DNA of 64,000 bases from Solidesulfovibrio alcoholivorans DSM 5433. GTDB taxonomy: Bacteria; Desulfobacterota; Desulfovibrionia; Desulfovibrionales; Desulfovibrionaceae. This document shows positions 23,027-32,034 of this stretch, piece by piece. The stretch is from NCBI RefSeq assembly GCF_000702665.1, contig NZ_JNJA01000014.1, positions 1-64,000 of the forward strand. The letters are read 5' to 3'. Numbering within the stretch: the stretch's first letter is position 1; each line of letters opens with the position of its first letter. The notes below the pieces were generated by a model. It did no database searches and was not told the DNA's origin. It was given only the letters and a program-made list of their open reading frames with translations. The translations under genes and the position numbers were made by a program.

Positions 23027-25123
23027 CTACGCTCTGCCATCGACCAGCCAGTTCGTGCGTTCGAGGTCCGCGGCCGTGCGGCGCACGGCGACGCGGCCGA
23101 GGTGCGTCGTCTCGGGCGTAAGATACTGCGACGCCCCGTCCGCGCGCAGGCTTGCCACCGTGCGTTTCCAGGCCGGCACGAGGCTTTCCGGCGTGCCCGC
23201 GAGCGTTTGCCCGGTCCTGTCGGCCTCGTTGTAAAACGCCCGCCAGAATTCGCTCGACGACACCCAGAGCAGATCCGCTTTGCCAATTTTAGCAAAACCC
23301 ATGGCGGCAAGCCCGTCCCAGTTCGCGATCACGGGTTGGGCGAGGCTTTCCGCTATCGTCCCGGAAAACACGTCGGCATTGGCGGCAAGGTATTTGCGCA
23401 GGTCGTTGTAGGCATCGACCACCGCATCGAGGCGCGAGGACACGGCGTCCATGGAGCGGGTGACGGCAAGGGGCAGCGCCACGCCCGTTTCCGCCTGGGC
23501 CGATAGCGCCACACGGCCGGATTGCAGGCCGTAGGCGTCGTTTTCCGAAGCCTGCGCCTTGCCGTTGACGGTAATCTGTCCGTCCTGCCCGGGCAGGCCG
23601 ACGTCCATGCCTAGGGCTTCGAGCAATCCCGAGGGGCCGTCGGTAAGCGTCATGGATTCGCCCAGGCGGCGATTGAGCAGCGTCAGCGAGGCGACGAGGT
23701 CCCGGGTTGGCAGGCGCGCCCCGGCCACGGCGTACGACGGCACGGTGGCTTCCTGCGCCGTTGCCGCAACGCGCGCCGTGGTTAGCGCCGTCTCGCTTTT
23801 CACCGTGCCGAGCACGTCCTCCCAGGTGTCGCCGGCGGCCACGGGCACGGACACGACCCGCCCCGTATACGCCGTGGTCAGGCCCAGGGCCGCAAGCAGG
23901 CCGCCGGAACCGTCGGCAAGGCGCAGCGGCTGGTCCGTATAGTCCGAGGCCGTGGTCACGGCGAGTTCGCGCGCGGACACGGTCTTTCCGTCCGCCGTGG
24001 GCAGCGTCACGGCGTGCAGCGACGACGTAAGCCCCGGCAGGGAAAAGCCCGACGTGCCCACGAGTTCCGTGGACTGGCCGTCCGCCGCCCAGACGCCCGT
24101 CGGCTGCCCGTTGAGCTGGGCATTGACCGCGGCGAGCACGCTGCCCCAGGTCCAGCCGGATTTCACGGTGACAGCAAGCTCCCGCGACGCGTCGCCGACG
24201 CTCGCGGTAAACGTGTATTTCCCCGGCGCAAGGGTCGTTGCCGTATCGGGATCGAGGGCCGTGGACACATAGGACGTGTGCTGCGCGCCGGTTCCTGTGG
24301 CCACGGAAAAGCGGTGCAGGCCCACGTCCGGGGTCGCGGCCGCGCCGGAATCGAAGGACGAGGAATGGACGAAGGCCGGCTGGGCCAGCCGGTCCACGGA
24401 CGTTTCGTAGACGGCCTGCGCCGCCGGCGCGGCCACGTTCGCCGCAGCGCGCATATCGAGCGTCTCCAGGAGATCGCCCTTGACGTCGGCGAGCCTCACG
24501 TCCTGCGCAAGGTGCGCCCGGTTGACGGAGAGCGCGAGCACCGTGCCCGTGGCGGCAAGCGACGGGTCCAGGCTGAAGGCCTGCTGCTGCCGCGTGACCG
24601 TTGCGCGCACGCTGAGCGCTTCCGAGCCGTTTACGGCGTCGGCCACCTTGCCGAGCACCGTGCGCCAGGTGTCGTGCGCACCGACCGTGACGGAAAAATC
24701 CTCGCTGACCGAGCCCTGCCGCACGCGGAAGCGGTAGGTGCCGGCATCGACTCCCGAGGCGGCGAGGCCGCTTTTGCCCGTGGAGAAAAACTTGTTCGGA
24801 TTGACCGCCGTGCCGGCATCGACGGTTGCGACGCCCAGGCGACCGGTCAGGCCGTCGTCGCGCAGGGCCAGACGGGCATTGAAAAGCGACGAGGTGTCGG
24901 AAGGCCAGACGAAGCGCGCCAGCGCCGTCTCGAAGCGGGCCAGACGTGCGTCCAGGCCGGCGGCCAGGGCGCTGACAACCGCCTCATGACCGGTGGAAGT
25001 GTCACTTGTGGAAATCGTCGCAGCGGCACGCCGCAGGCGCGCCGGCGCGGCAGCCTCCGCGACGGATTCACCCTTGGCCAGCCGCAAGCTGGTGAAGTAG
25101 ATGTCGCTTACGCCCCCGGCCAT
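23027..25123 (-). CDS. FliD-like (flagellar hook-associated) protein
   Basis: 698 residues. I see no enzyme motif. Repeated segments of the type VSVPVAAGDTWEDVLGTVKS and VTVGAHDTWRTVLGKVADAV resemble hook-IN motifs of FliD/flagellin-type proteins, and the C-terminal VVDAYNDLRKYLAANADVF resembles the FliD coiled-coil end. Glycine, serine, threonine and valine are abundant, as in secreted filament proteins. Its start lies 56 bases inside the 3' end of truA. Nearby fliJ and motE support a flagellar role. It may be a second cap-like protein rather than FliD itself. Confidence 0.65.
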   Translation of the reverse strand: MAGGVSDIYFTSLRLAKGESVAEAAAPARLRRAAATISTSDTSTGHEAVVSALAAGLDARLARFETALARFVWPSDTSSLFNARLALRDDGLTGRLGVATVDAGTAVNPNKFFSTGKSGLAASGVDAGTYRFRVRQGSVSEDFSVTVGAHDTWRTVLGKVADAVNGSEALSVRATVTRQQQAFSLDPSLAATGTVLALSVNRAHLAQDVRLADVKGDLLETLDMRAAANVAAPAAQAVYETSVDRLAQPAFVHSSSFDSGAAATPDVGLHRFSVATGTGAQHTSYVSTALDPDTATTLAPGKYTFTASVGDASRELAVTVKSGWTWGSVLAAVNAQLNGQPTGVWAADGQSTELVGTSGFSLPGLTSSLHAVTLPTADGKTVSARELAVTTASDYTDQPLRLADGSGGLLAALGLTTAYTGRVVSVPVAAGDTWEDVLGTVKSETALTTARVAATAQEATVPSYAVAGARLPTRDLVASLTLLNRRLGESMTLTDGPSGLLEALGMDVGLPGQDGQITVNGKAQASENDAYGLQSGRVALSAQAETGVALPLAVTRSMDAVSSRLDAVVDAYNDLRKYLAANADVFSGTIAESLAQPVIANWDGLAAMGFAKIGKADLLWVSSSEFWRAFYNEADRTGQTLAGTPESLVPAWKRTVASLRADGASQYLTPETTHLGRVAVRRTAADLERTNWLVDGRA

Positions 25124-25883
25124 CGTTTCCGTACTCCACGGCGACGAGGCACAGCCCCCGTGCCGGCGCGGTCCCCGGGGCGAGCCTTCTTTGCCCTGAC
25201 GTCAATACGGATCGGATGTCCTCGGGGGAAACTTTACCGCTGCCCACGGCCACGAGCGCCCCGGTCAGGTTGCGCACCATCTGCTTGAGAAAGCCTTCGG
25301 CGCGAAATTCCCAGACCATCTCCCCGGGCGACGCGGACGGGATGCGGCAGACGGCATGGACCTGCCGCGCGGTGGTGCGCACGGCAGAGCCGGCGTTCTG
25401 GAACGCGGCGAAGTCGTGAAAGCCGACGAACAAGGCGGCGCAGGCGTCCATGGCCGCGACGTCGAGGGGGCAATAGCGCCCCACGTCCCAGACATAGGCC
25501 CGCCGCCAGGGCAGGATATGCCCGGGCGCGATCCAGAGCGTATAGCGGTAGATTTTGCCCGTGGCTGAAAAACGGGCGTGGAAATCGTCGGCAACCGGCG
25601 CGGCGTCCACGACGGACACGTCGTCCGGGAGCAGGGCGTTGAGCGCGCGCTGCCAGGGGATGGCGGCACGGTGTTCGGGCACGTCGCAGTGGGCCACCTG
25701 GGCCATGGCGTGGACGCCGGAATCGGTGCGCCCGGCCCCGTGCACGCGCACGGGTGCGCCGCAAAGCCGTTCCAGAGCCTCTTCCAGGCAGCCCTGGACC
25801 GTGCGGCCGCCGCCCGGGGCCTGCAACTGCCAGCCGGCGAACTGCGTGCCGTCGTAGGCAAGGGTCAGGCGAAGGCGCGGCAT
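25068..25883 (-). CDS. truA: tRNA pseudouridine synthase A
   Basis: 271 residues. The catalytic aspartate is in GAGRTDSGVHAMAQ (about residue 53); the N-terminus RLTLAYDGTQFAGWQ and the later FLKQMVRNLTGALV are family hallmarks. The enzyme makes pseudouridine at positions 38-40 of the tRNA anticodon arm. The last 56 bases overlap the FliD-like gene in another frame, and motE lies 41 bases upstream on the same strand. Confidence 0.95.
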   Translation of the reverse strand: MPRLRLTLAYDGTQFAGWQLQAPGGGRTVQGCLEEALERLCGAPVRVHGAGRTDSGVHAMAQVAHCDVPEHRAAIPWQRALNALLPDDVSVVDAAPVADDFHARFSATGKIYRYTLWIAPGHILPWRRAYVWDVGRYCPLDVAAMDACAALFVGFHDFAAFQNAGSAVRTTARQVHAVCRIPSASPGEMVWEFRAEGFLKQMVRNLTGALVAVGSGKVSPEDIRSVLTSGQRRLAPGTAPARGLCLVAVEYGNDGRGRKRHLLHQLAAGQG

Positions 25884-25924
25884 GCGCTGCTTCTATCCGC
25901 GCCTTCGCCGTAGTGCAACCGGTG

Positions 25925-26695
25925 CTACCCGTTGGGCCCTGCGGGATTGTCCGTCGTGGGCAGTTGCAGCTTGGTGAGCATTTCCGTGAGCCCGGCCGCC
26001 TTCTTGGCTTCCATGTTGTTGAGGATGTCGCCGGCCTGACGCCCGCGCATGCCCGCCAGAATTTTGACCGCGATGGTGTTGTCGAGGGTCTCCAGCACCT
26101 TGGCCGCCTGCTTGGCGTTCATGTTGGAGTAGACGTCGATCAGGTGCTTGAGCTTCTGGTCCTTGACGCCCTTGGCTTCTTCCAACAGCTGCTTGATGCT
26201 CGTCTCCATCTCCTTGAGCTTGGCCACGCGCGTGTTGAGGTCGGTTTCCAGGGCCTTGAGCGCCTGTTCGCGCTGGTCGAGCTCATCCTGGCGTTTGAGC
26301 AGCGCCTGGGCGTCGGGGGTTGCCGCAACGGGCGCGGCCTTGGCCGGAGCGGCGGCGGGCGCGGCGGCCGGAGCCTGTTGGGCCAGGGCCGTCGCCGGGC
26401 CGGGCAGGACCACGGGCAGGGTCACGGACGGCGCGGCGGCAACCTGCGCGACGTTCCGCACCGGCGGTTCGGGCAATAGCATGTCCAGGCCCATGAAAAC
26501 GAGGATGCCGATCTTGACCGCGGCGATCATGACGAAAACGCCCAGCACCTTGGTGGCCCGGGGCGCGATACGCCCGGCCAGGCTGTCCCAGCGCGAATGG
26601 AGCCCCGAAAACAGCTTAATACGCGGGCGGCTGGTAACGAACCGAAGCCATTTCGTCGTTTTCGTTTTGTTCCGCGATGTTTTGTTCGATGACAT
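25925..26695 (-). CDS. MotE-like flagellar stator chaperone
   Basis: 256 residues if started at ATG 26693-26695. A membrane helix (VLGVFVMIAAVKIGILVFMG), a Pro/Ala linker, a coiled coil (about QALLKRQDELDQREQALKAL) and a C-terminal MgtE-N-like domain (SNMNAKQAAKVLETLD, MRGRQAGDILNNME) match MotE, a periplasmic partner of the MotC/flagellar disk. The start is uncertain: this ATG overlaps fliJ by 80 bases, a GTG at 26546-26548 would begin just at the helix, and an ATT overlapping the fliJ stop lies between them without a clear ribosome site. Confidence 0.75.
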   Translation of the reverse strand: MSSNKTSRNKTKTTKWLRFVTSRPRIKLFSGLHSRWDSLAGRIAPRATKVLGVFVMIAAVKIGILVFMGLDMLLPEPPVRNVAQVAAAPSVTLPVVLPGPATALAQQAPAAAPAAAPAKAAPVAATPDAQALLKRQDELDQREQALKALETDLNTRVAKLKEMETSIKQLLEEAKGVKDQKLKHLIDVYSNMNAKQAAKVLETLDNTIAVKILAGMRGRQAGDILNNMEAKKAAGLTEMLTKLQLPTTDNPAGPNG

Positions 26696-27059
26696 GGCGG
26701 GCCGCCTTCTTGGTTTTGAGTTTGTCGAGGAGCTTGCGTTCCTTGGACCGGGCCACGGCCGCCTCGCGGCAACGCTCACGGGCTTGGGCCAGTTTTTCCA
26801 GCTTCAATTCCGCCTGGGCGATGTCGTAGACCAGCCGTTCGCGGTAGGCCCGCCACAGCCAGAAATCCCCGGGCGTGGGGTCCTTTTTCTGCGCCATGGA
26901 CGCCTCGCGCGCGGCCAGTTCGTTTCTAAGGCGCTGGACTTCGCGCTCCTGGGCGTGATGCGCGGCAATGGCCTTGCCAAGCTCCATCCTGGCCCGCTCC
27001 TCAAGCTGGGTGCGGATGTCCAGGATGCGTTCGAGATTGAAGCGAAACGGCTTGGCCAT
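26616..27059 (-). CDS. fliJ: Flagellar export protein FliJ
   Basis: 147 residues, nearly all coiled coil, beginning MAKPFRFNLERILDIRTQLE, the typical FliJ N-terminus. FliJ is the central-stalk-like component of the flagellar export ATPase complex. Proteins of this kind have little sequence specificity, but the N-terminal pattern, size and neighbouring motE-like gene agree. Confidence 0.85.
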   Translation of the reverse strand: MAKPFRFNLERILDIRTQLEERARMELGKAIAAHHAQEREVQRLRNELAAREASMAQKKDPTPGDFWLWRAYRERLVYDIAQAELKLEKLAQARERCREAAVARSKERKLLDKLKTKKAARHVIEQNIAEQNENDEMASVRYQPPAY

Positions 27060-27131
27060 GCGCGGTCGGTCTCCCTGTGGCGACGGTTTTCCGTCGGTCG
27101 GGCGGTAAACAGCAATTCCCGGGCCAGTCCG

Positions 27132-27857
27132 TCAGAAGAGGCACCCGGCCGTCAACGCCGCCAGCTCGCAGCCGACGATGGCCGCGCCCAGGAAATCGCC
27201 GTTGACGCCGCCGTTTCGCCGCGCAAGCCGCGCGAGCTTCCAGACGACCACCGAGCCGATAATGCACGCGGTTACGGTCGTCGCCGCCCCGGCCCAGAAA
27301 AAACCCAGCACCAGCGCCACGGTGCAGGCGACCAGCGTATTGGCCCAGGTCGCGCCGGGCAGGCACAACGACCCGAGCCCGGGCCGCGCCAGATCGCGAC
27401 AGGCGCGCATGAGCGCCACCGCTCCGGCCCGGCCGAACACAGGCGCGAAAGCCAGCGTCCACACCCGGCCCGCGGCAAGCAGCTCCGCTCCGAGCAGAAA
27501 CGCGCCGCCCATGGCCGCAACCAGCGCCATGCCGCCGAACGCCCCGATGCGGCTGTCCTTCATGATGGCGAAAAACCGCTCCCCACTCGTGAAACTGCCC
27601 CAGGCGTCGGCCACGTCGGCAAAACCGTCGCAGTGCAACCCCCGCGTCAGCCAGACATTGGCCAAGCCGTAGTAGAAGCCGCCGGCCAACGGATGCCCGG
27701 CGAAAAGCCCGAGCGCCAGCGGCGCGGCCAGCACCAGTCCCAGCGTCGCGCCGACCACCGGGAAAAGCGGCACGCACGCCGCCATGTCCGGGTCGCGCAC
27801 AGCCGGCCCCATGCGCGTGAGAAACCCGAGTGCGGCAAGATAATGACGGAAAATCAA
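27132..27857 (-). CDS. cobS: Adenosylcobinamide-GDP ribazoletransferase
   Basis: 241 residues, about six membrane helices. GLHCDGFADVADAW (family HxDGxxDxxDg motif) and MKDSRIGAFGG are diagnostic of cobalamin synthase, which joins adenosylcobinamide-GDP to alpha-ribazole in the last step of B12 assembly. No cobalamin riboswitch was seen ahead of it; 12 bases separate it from the preceding gene. Confidence 0.94.
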   Translation of the reverse strand: MIFRHYLAALGFLTRMGPAVRDPDMAACVPLFPVVGATLGLVLAAPLALGLFAGHPLAGGFYYGLANVWLTRGLHCDGFADVADAWGSFTSGERFFAIMKDSRIGAFGGMALVAAMGGAFLLGAELLAAGRVWTLAFAPVFGRAGAVALMRACRDLARPGLGSLCLPGATWANTLVACTVALVLGFFWAGAATTVTACIIGSVVVWKLARLARRNGGVNGDFLGAAIVGCELAALTAGCLF

Positions 27858-27869
27858 ACGTCTTCCTCC

Positions 27870-28715
27870 CTATGGCCAGGCGAGCGTCACCGCGTCGCGC
27901 ACGCCGAGTCCCAGTCGTGCCGCCGCCGAGCCGCCATTGACCGCCAGTTCCAGATAGCCCTGGCTGCCGGCCAGTATGCCCACCGCGCCGGACGGAATCT
28001 CGCCATACGTGCGCGACGGCGCAAGAACCTGCCCCACGGGCGCAACCAGCGCAACCCCCTGCGGCACCTCGCCGAATCGCCCGAGATCGAGACTCAAAAT
28101 GCAGTTGCCGAACCGGTCCACGGAAAGCACCCGCGCAGTCACCCGCCCGCCTTCGCGCACCGGCTCGAGCCCCTCGAGCAAGAACGGCTCCACGCCATCG
28201 AGCACCGTGGCCACGTCGCGCGCCTCCTCGCCCATAGCCAGCCGCGCGGCCAGAGGCGCGAACACGTCGCGGCCATGAAACGTGGCGCTCGCCGGCACGT
28301 ACCGCGGCGTGGCGTCAAGGATGCGGCACCCCTCCGCCCGCCCGAACACCAGCGTCAGCAAGCCGTTGTCCGGAGCCAGTATCCGCCGCGACGCCGTCTC
28401 CACGAGCAACACCCGGCGCTGCGTGCCGACGCCCGGGTCCACCACGGCGCACACCACCGAACCCGGCGGCAGCCAGGGCAATGTCGCGGCCAGGAAAAAC
28501 CCCGCCTGCCAGACATCCCCGGGCGCGACCTCGTGGCTGACGTCGAGCAGCGGCACCCCGGGCGCGGCCGCCAGCAGCACCGCACGCATCTGCGCCACGT
28601 ACGGGTCCGCACGGCCGAAGTCGGTGAGCAAGGCGATCAGCGGTGCGGGGGAGGAGGAAGAGGGATGAGGGGAGGACGATGGGCGGGAGTTGGGTGTAGG
28701 TATGGGTATGGGCAT
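27870..28715 (-). CDS. S-adenosyl-L-methionine hydroxide adenosyltransferase (DUF62 family)
   Basis: 281 residues. LIALLTDFGRADPYVAQM near residue 26, VVDPGVGTQRRVL, APDNGLLTLVF and FHGRDVFAPLAA match the SAM hydroxide adenosyltransferase/duf62 family, which splits SAM to adenosine and methionine. The first 25 residues are a low-complexity Pro/Ser run, so translation may start later. It precedes cobS. A short palindromic repeat lies directly upstream of the start and contributes the nearby GGAGG. Confidence 0.85.
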   Translation of the reverse strand: MPIPIPTPNSRPSSSPHPSSSSPAPLIALLTDFGRADPYVAQMRAVLLAAAPGVPLLDVSHEVAPGDVWQAGFFLAATLPWLPPGSVVCAVVDPGVGTQRRVLLVETASRRILAPDNGLLTLVFGRAEGCRILDATPRYVPASATFHGRDVFAPLAARLAMGEEARDVATVLDGVEPFLLEGLEPVREGGRVTARVLSVDRFGNCILSLDLGRFGEVPQGVALVAPVGQVLAPSRTYGEIPSGAVGILAGSQGYLELAVNGGSAAARLGLGVRDAVTLAWP

Positions 28716-28723
28716 AGGAAAGA

Positions 28724-28778
28724 TGCCTCCGGCGGCCGGGGGGGATAATCCCCCCCCGGACCCCCTTGATGGGGACGT
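28724..28778. repeat. Short palindromic repeat module (inverted orientation)
   Basis: GATGCCTCCGGCGGCC followed by GGGGGGGATAATCCCCCCC and a GGACCCCCTTGATGGGG end. It is the reverse orientation of the module at 217-272. It lies directly upstream of the SAM hydroxide adenosyltransferase start. Together with the long repeat at 28880-29090 it fills the roughly 400-base gap before rex; nothing else is visible there apart from a short A/T-richer stretch near 28845-28885. Confidence 0.8.
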
Positions 28779-28879
28779 GCGGGGGAACGTCGGGACCGTC
28801 AGGCGGCGTTGCGGCGGACCATGTGGTCGCCAGCGGCGAAACGCCGCATTTTAAGAAATAAGGTCAGTAAAATTCCTTC

Positions 28880-29090
28880 AAACTCGCCCCGGAGGGGCGA
28901 CGGGCCTGCGAGGCCGGAATCGGGAAGGCGAGCCAGGAGCGCAGCGACGGCATCGCCTTCCCGATTCCGGCCTCGCCGACGGACTCCCGCCCGCGCCGAC
29001 ACTTCCGCCCGCCTCCCGCTCCCCCGTCCAGGGGGTCCGGGGGGGATGATCCCCCCCGGCCGCCCGAGGCGTCTTCACTTCGCCTCGCCT
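28880..29090. repeat. Long intergenic repeat, copy 2
   Basis: The stem 28909-28931 pairs perfectly with 28953-28975 around a 21-nt loop (28932-28952) that differs from copy 1 by one base. Relative to copy 1, two adjacent stem pairs change from C-G to A-T on both sides, and a T-A/G-C swap occurs nearer the base. The short module (CCGGGGGGGATGATCCCC) follows at about 29033-29072. In the rex gene's orientation it begins about 30 bases after the rex stop. Confidence 0.78.
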
Positions 29091-29118
29091 CGTCTCGCCT
29101 CGCCTCGCCGCGATTCGA

Positions 29119-29790
29119 CTACGCGTCGTCGTCGGACGGGTCTGCGCCGGGGCGGTCCTGATTGCGGTCGATGGTAATGGAGAAGGCGACGGAATAGAAG
29201 TGGTGAAAGAAGTCGACGTATTCGACGAAGACGTCGCTCGGCACGGAGAGCATGGCCGGGGAGTAGTTGATGATGCCTTTGACGCCGGCTTCGATGAGGA
29301 AATTGGCGGCGCGCTGGGCGCGGTTGACGGGCGTGGTGATGAGCCCGATTTCGATGCCGAGTTCCTTGACGGCGTCCTTGAGACGACGGGTACAGACGAC
29401 TTCGAGGCCGGAGACTTCCTCGCCGATCTTGAAGGGGTCGCAGTCGAAGGCACCGACGATGTCGAAGCCGCGAAATTTGAAGTCCTGGTGGCGCAGGAGG
29501 GCCTTGCCCAGGTTGCCGACGCCGACGAGGGCGCATTTCCAGACGCGATCGACGCCGAGGGAGTGCTTGATGGAGTAGATGAGGTCCTGGACGTGGTAGC
29601 CTACGCCGCGCACGCCGAATTCGCCGAAGTATGCAAGGTCCTTCCGGATCTGGGAAGGATTGACGCTGCAGGCCCGTGCGAGGAGTTCCGAGGAGACGAC
29701 CTGGGAGCCTTCGCGCTTCAGGGTTTCCAGCACTTGCACGTACATGGCCAGGCGCTTGATGGTGGCCTTTGGGATGTGCTCGCTCTTCAA
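29119..29790 (-). CDS. rex: Redox-sensing transcriptional repressor Rex
   Basis: 223 residues. An N-terminal winged helix (about 1-80, with SSELLARACSVNPSQIRKDL) precedes a Rossmann domain with VGVGNLGKALL that binds NAD(H). Rex leaves DNA when the NADH/NAD+ ratio rises. In Desulfovibrio it controls energy genes including ATP synthase. Here it lies directly after the F0 operon (terminator in between), and a Rex-like site fronts the F1 operon at 14501. Confidence 0.94.
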   Translation of the reverse strand: MKSEHIPKATIKRLAMYVQVLETLKREGSQVVSSELLARACSVNPSQIRKDLAYFGEFGVRGVGYHVQDLIYSIKHSLGVDRVWKCALVGVGNLGKALLRHQDFKFRGFDIVGAFDCDPFKIGEEVSGLEVVCTRRLKDAVKELGIEIGLITTPVNRAQRAANFLIEAGVKGIINYSPAMLSVPSDVFVEYVDFFHHFYSVAFSITIDRNQDRPGADPSDDDA

Positions 29791-29831
29791 GGCGTCATCC
29801 TTTGGTGCGTGCTGGTGAGGCGGGTTCTTCC

Positions 29832-29871
29832 AAAAAGAAAGGAGGCCGGAAACATGGCCCGGCCTCCTTTC
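29832..29871 (-). terminator. Intrinsic terminator after atpE
   Basis: On the minus strand GAAAGGAGGCCGG pairs with CCGGCCTCCTTTC over a nine-base loop and is followed by CTTTTT. It ends the F0 operon (atpZ-I-B-E) about 17 bases past the atpE stop and separates it from rex. Confidence 0.92.
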
Positions 29872-29887
29872 CGGGACGAGTCGTTAC

Positions 29888-30253
<366 letters not shown>

Positions 30254-30291
30254 TTAAAGTTACGGTCCTAAGGACCATTTCCCCCGGAATT

Positions 30292-31008
30292 CTAGTGGGC
30301 GTGTTCCAGCGAGCCCTTGAGGTAGATCATGGCCAGCATGAAGAACACGAAGGCCTGGATGCAATCGGCCAGCGAGAACAGGAAGTACATCGGGAAGGTG
30401 CCGACGACAGGAGCCAGGGCAAAAAGGAGCACCAGGACGATTTCCTCACCGCGCACGTTGCCGAAAAGACGGAGCGTGAGCGAGAGCGGCCGGGCCAGGT
30501 GCGAAATGATTTCGATGGGCAGCATCAGCGGCACGAGCCACCAGAACGGGCCCATGAAGTGTTTGATGTAGCTCGGGCCCCACATACGGATGCCCCAGAA
30601 GTTGTAGTAGACGAACACGGTCAGCGCCATGGCGGCGTTGGTGTTCACATTGTTGGTCGGGGAGTCGAGGCCGGGCACGAGGCCGATCAGGTTGCCCGTG
30701 ATGATGAACAGGAACAACCCGCACAGGAACGGGAAGACCTTGCGGCCTTTCTCGCCGATGTTCTCGACGACGAAGGATTCGAGACCGCCGACCACGACCT
30801 CGAAGAAATTCTGGAATCCGCCGGGAACCATCTCGAGCTTGCGGGTGGCCAGCATGCCCAGGATGATGAGCAGGATCATGGCGAACCAGGCGTAGATGAC
30901 GTTGGAATCGATGACCTGGGCGTGGAAAGCGTCGTTGAGCTTGTAGAGCCCAACGGCCTTCGCGGCCTCGTCGACGAGAAGAACCGGATGCGGCAACCCA
31001 CCAGCCAT
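30292..31008 (-). CDS. atpB: ATP synthase F0 a subunit
   Basis: 238 residues, five to six membrane helices. The essential arginine lies in the ISHLARPLSLTLRLFGN segment (RLFGN form), with a conserved downstream FVFFMLAMIYL helix. It forms the ion half-channels beside the c-ring. It is followed by atpE (62 bases) and preceded by the AtpI-like gene with only a few bases between. Confidence 0.96.
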   Translation of the reverse strand: MAGGLPHPVLLVDEAAKAVGLYKLNDAFHAQVIDSNVIYAWFAMILLIILGMLATRKLEMVPGGFQNFFEVVVGGLESFVVENIGEKGRKVFPFLCGLFLFIITGNLIGLVPGLDSPTNNVNTNAAMALTVFVYYNFWGIRMWGPSYIKHFMGPFWWLVPLMLPIEIISHLARPLSLTLRLFGNVRGEEIVLVLLFALAPVVGTFPMYFLFSLADCIQAFVFFMLAMIYLKGSLEHAH

Positions 31009-31011
31009 GTC

Positions 31012-31464
31012 CTATGCCTCCTTTCCCGTAAGCGTTTGGTGCGTCTTGGAGCCGGCATGGCGCCACACGCCCCAGACGAGGAAGTTAACCACCACCGTCG
31101 TGATGCCGGCCAGAAGCGGCAACGGCGCAGCCCCGAACCATACGATGCAGGCGAAAAGCGCCGCTCCCGAGAGGGCCAGCCGGAAATAGAACCGAGCCAG
31201 CACGGCCGCCACGGCTTCGCGCCTGTTTGCGTATCCCGTGATCCGCTGGCCGAACTTGGCCAGGGAGCAGAAATTGGCCGAGATGATGACCGTGCCCGCG
31301 GCCAGCGACCAAGCCGCCACGGACACTCCCGCGAACGGCAAGGTGGCCACGAGCACCAAAGCGGTCAGGAGCAGCTGGTTGCGCACAAGCTCCCGCACCT
31401 CAGGGTGGACATACCCCCGGCGCAGCAGCCAGCGATCCAGCTTGTCCCTAAGATTTTTCATCAT
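31012..31464 (-). CDS. atpI: AtpI-like ATP synthase subunit I
   Basis: About 150 residues with four predicted membrane helices (LLLTALVLVATLPFAGVSVA; AAGTVIISANFCSLAKFG; ALSGAALFACIVWFG; ITTVVVNFLVWGV). Subunit I proteins assist c-ring assembly. The family is poorly conserved, so the call comes from topology and the position between atpZ and atpB. It starts at the first of two tandem ATGs and overlaps the atpZ stop by 17 bases. Confidence 0.8.
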   Translation of the reverse strand: MMKNLRDKLDRWLLRRGYVHPEVRELVRNQLLLTALVLVATLPFAGVSVAAWSLAAGTVIISANFCSLAKFGQRITGYANRREAVAAVLARFYFRLALSGAALFACIVWFGAAPLPLLAGITTVVVNFLVWGVWRHAGSKTHQTLTGKEA

Positions 31465-31720
31465 CCCCGCCCTGCTTTTCCTGTTCGCCCGCGTCGGCCT
31501 TCTGGATCTTCCTGACTTCCACAATCACGTTCTTGAATCCCGCGACGATGCCCAGGATCAGAAACGCAAGCAAAAGCCATGGCTTGGTATCCAGCCATTT
31601 GTCCAGCCACCAGCCGATGAAAAGACCGACGAACGTGGCCGACACGAGATTGAGCCCCACCACCGAAGCCGAGGCGATGGACTCGCGAACGCTTTTATCC
31701 TTGATGAGTCGGCCGAACAC
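31448..31720 (-). CDS. AtpZ/AtpQ-type small membrane protein
   Basis: 90 residues with two membrane helices (SASVVGLNLVSATFVGLFIG and PWLLLAFLILGIVAGFKNV) and a charged C-terminal tail. This is the gene 1 family at the head of F0 operons, implicated in ATP synthase assembly or magnesium handling. A GTG at 31718-31720 with GGGAGGG upstream is the preferred start. It is the first gene of atpZ-I-B-E. Confidence 0.82.
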   Translation of the reverse strand: MFGRLIKDKSVRESIASASVVGLNLVSATFVGLFIGWWLDKWLDTKPWLLLAFLILGIVAGFKNVIVEVRKIQKADAGEQEKQGGDDEKS

Positions 31721-32034
31721 CCTGTCCCTCCCGTCCTGCGACAGTCCCCGGACCCGCCTGGGCCGGACCCAAACGAGCGGGCGCTCGTGCACAACTTCAC
31801 AAGTCGCGATCGACTAGCACGGCACCCCGGCAAAAGTCAACGGGCCTAGCCCATTTTCAACCGGTTTCCCCGCGCGCCGACACCTGCGAACCAAGGTCGT
31901 CTACGCCCGAGCCTGCTCCGCCACAAGACTTTTTCATGGAAGCTTTCCCGATTTTGTGATTCCCTCATGACAACGTCAACGACTTCCCGTAGGAAACGAC
32001 ATAGCGGAAGCCTTTGCCCGCAAGGAGGGAAAAC
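31721..32034. other. Divergent intergenic region, atpZ / cysteine-rich protein
   Basis: About 314 bases without a gene, holding the promoters of the F0 operon (leftward) and of the exported protein (rightward). I see no clear Rex site here: TTGTGATTCCC near 31953 has only one good half. A GGAGG precedes the rightward ATG. Confidence 0.6.

Noticed and set aside
31940-31975. Rex site candidate upstream of atpZ
   Set aside because: TTGTGATTCCCTCATGACAA has wrong spacing and poor symmetry.
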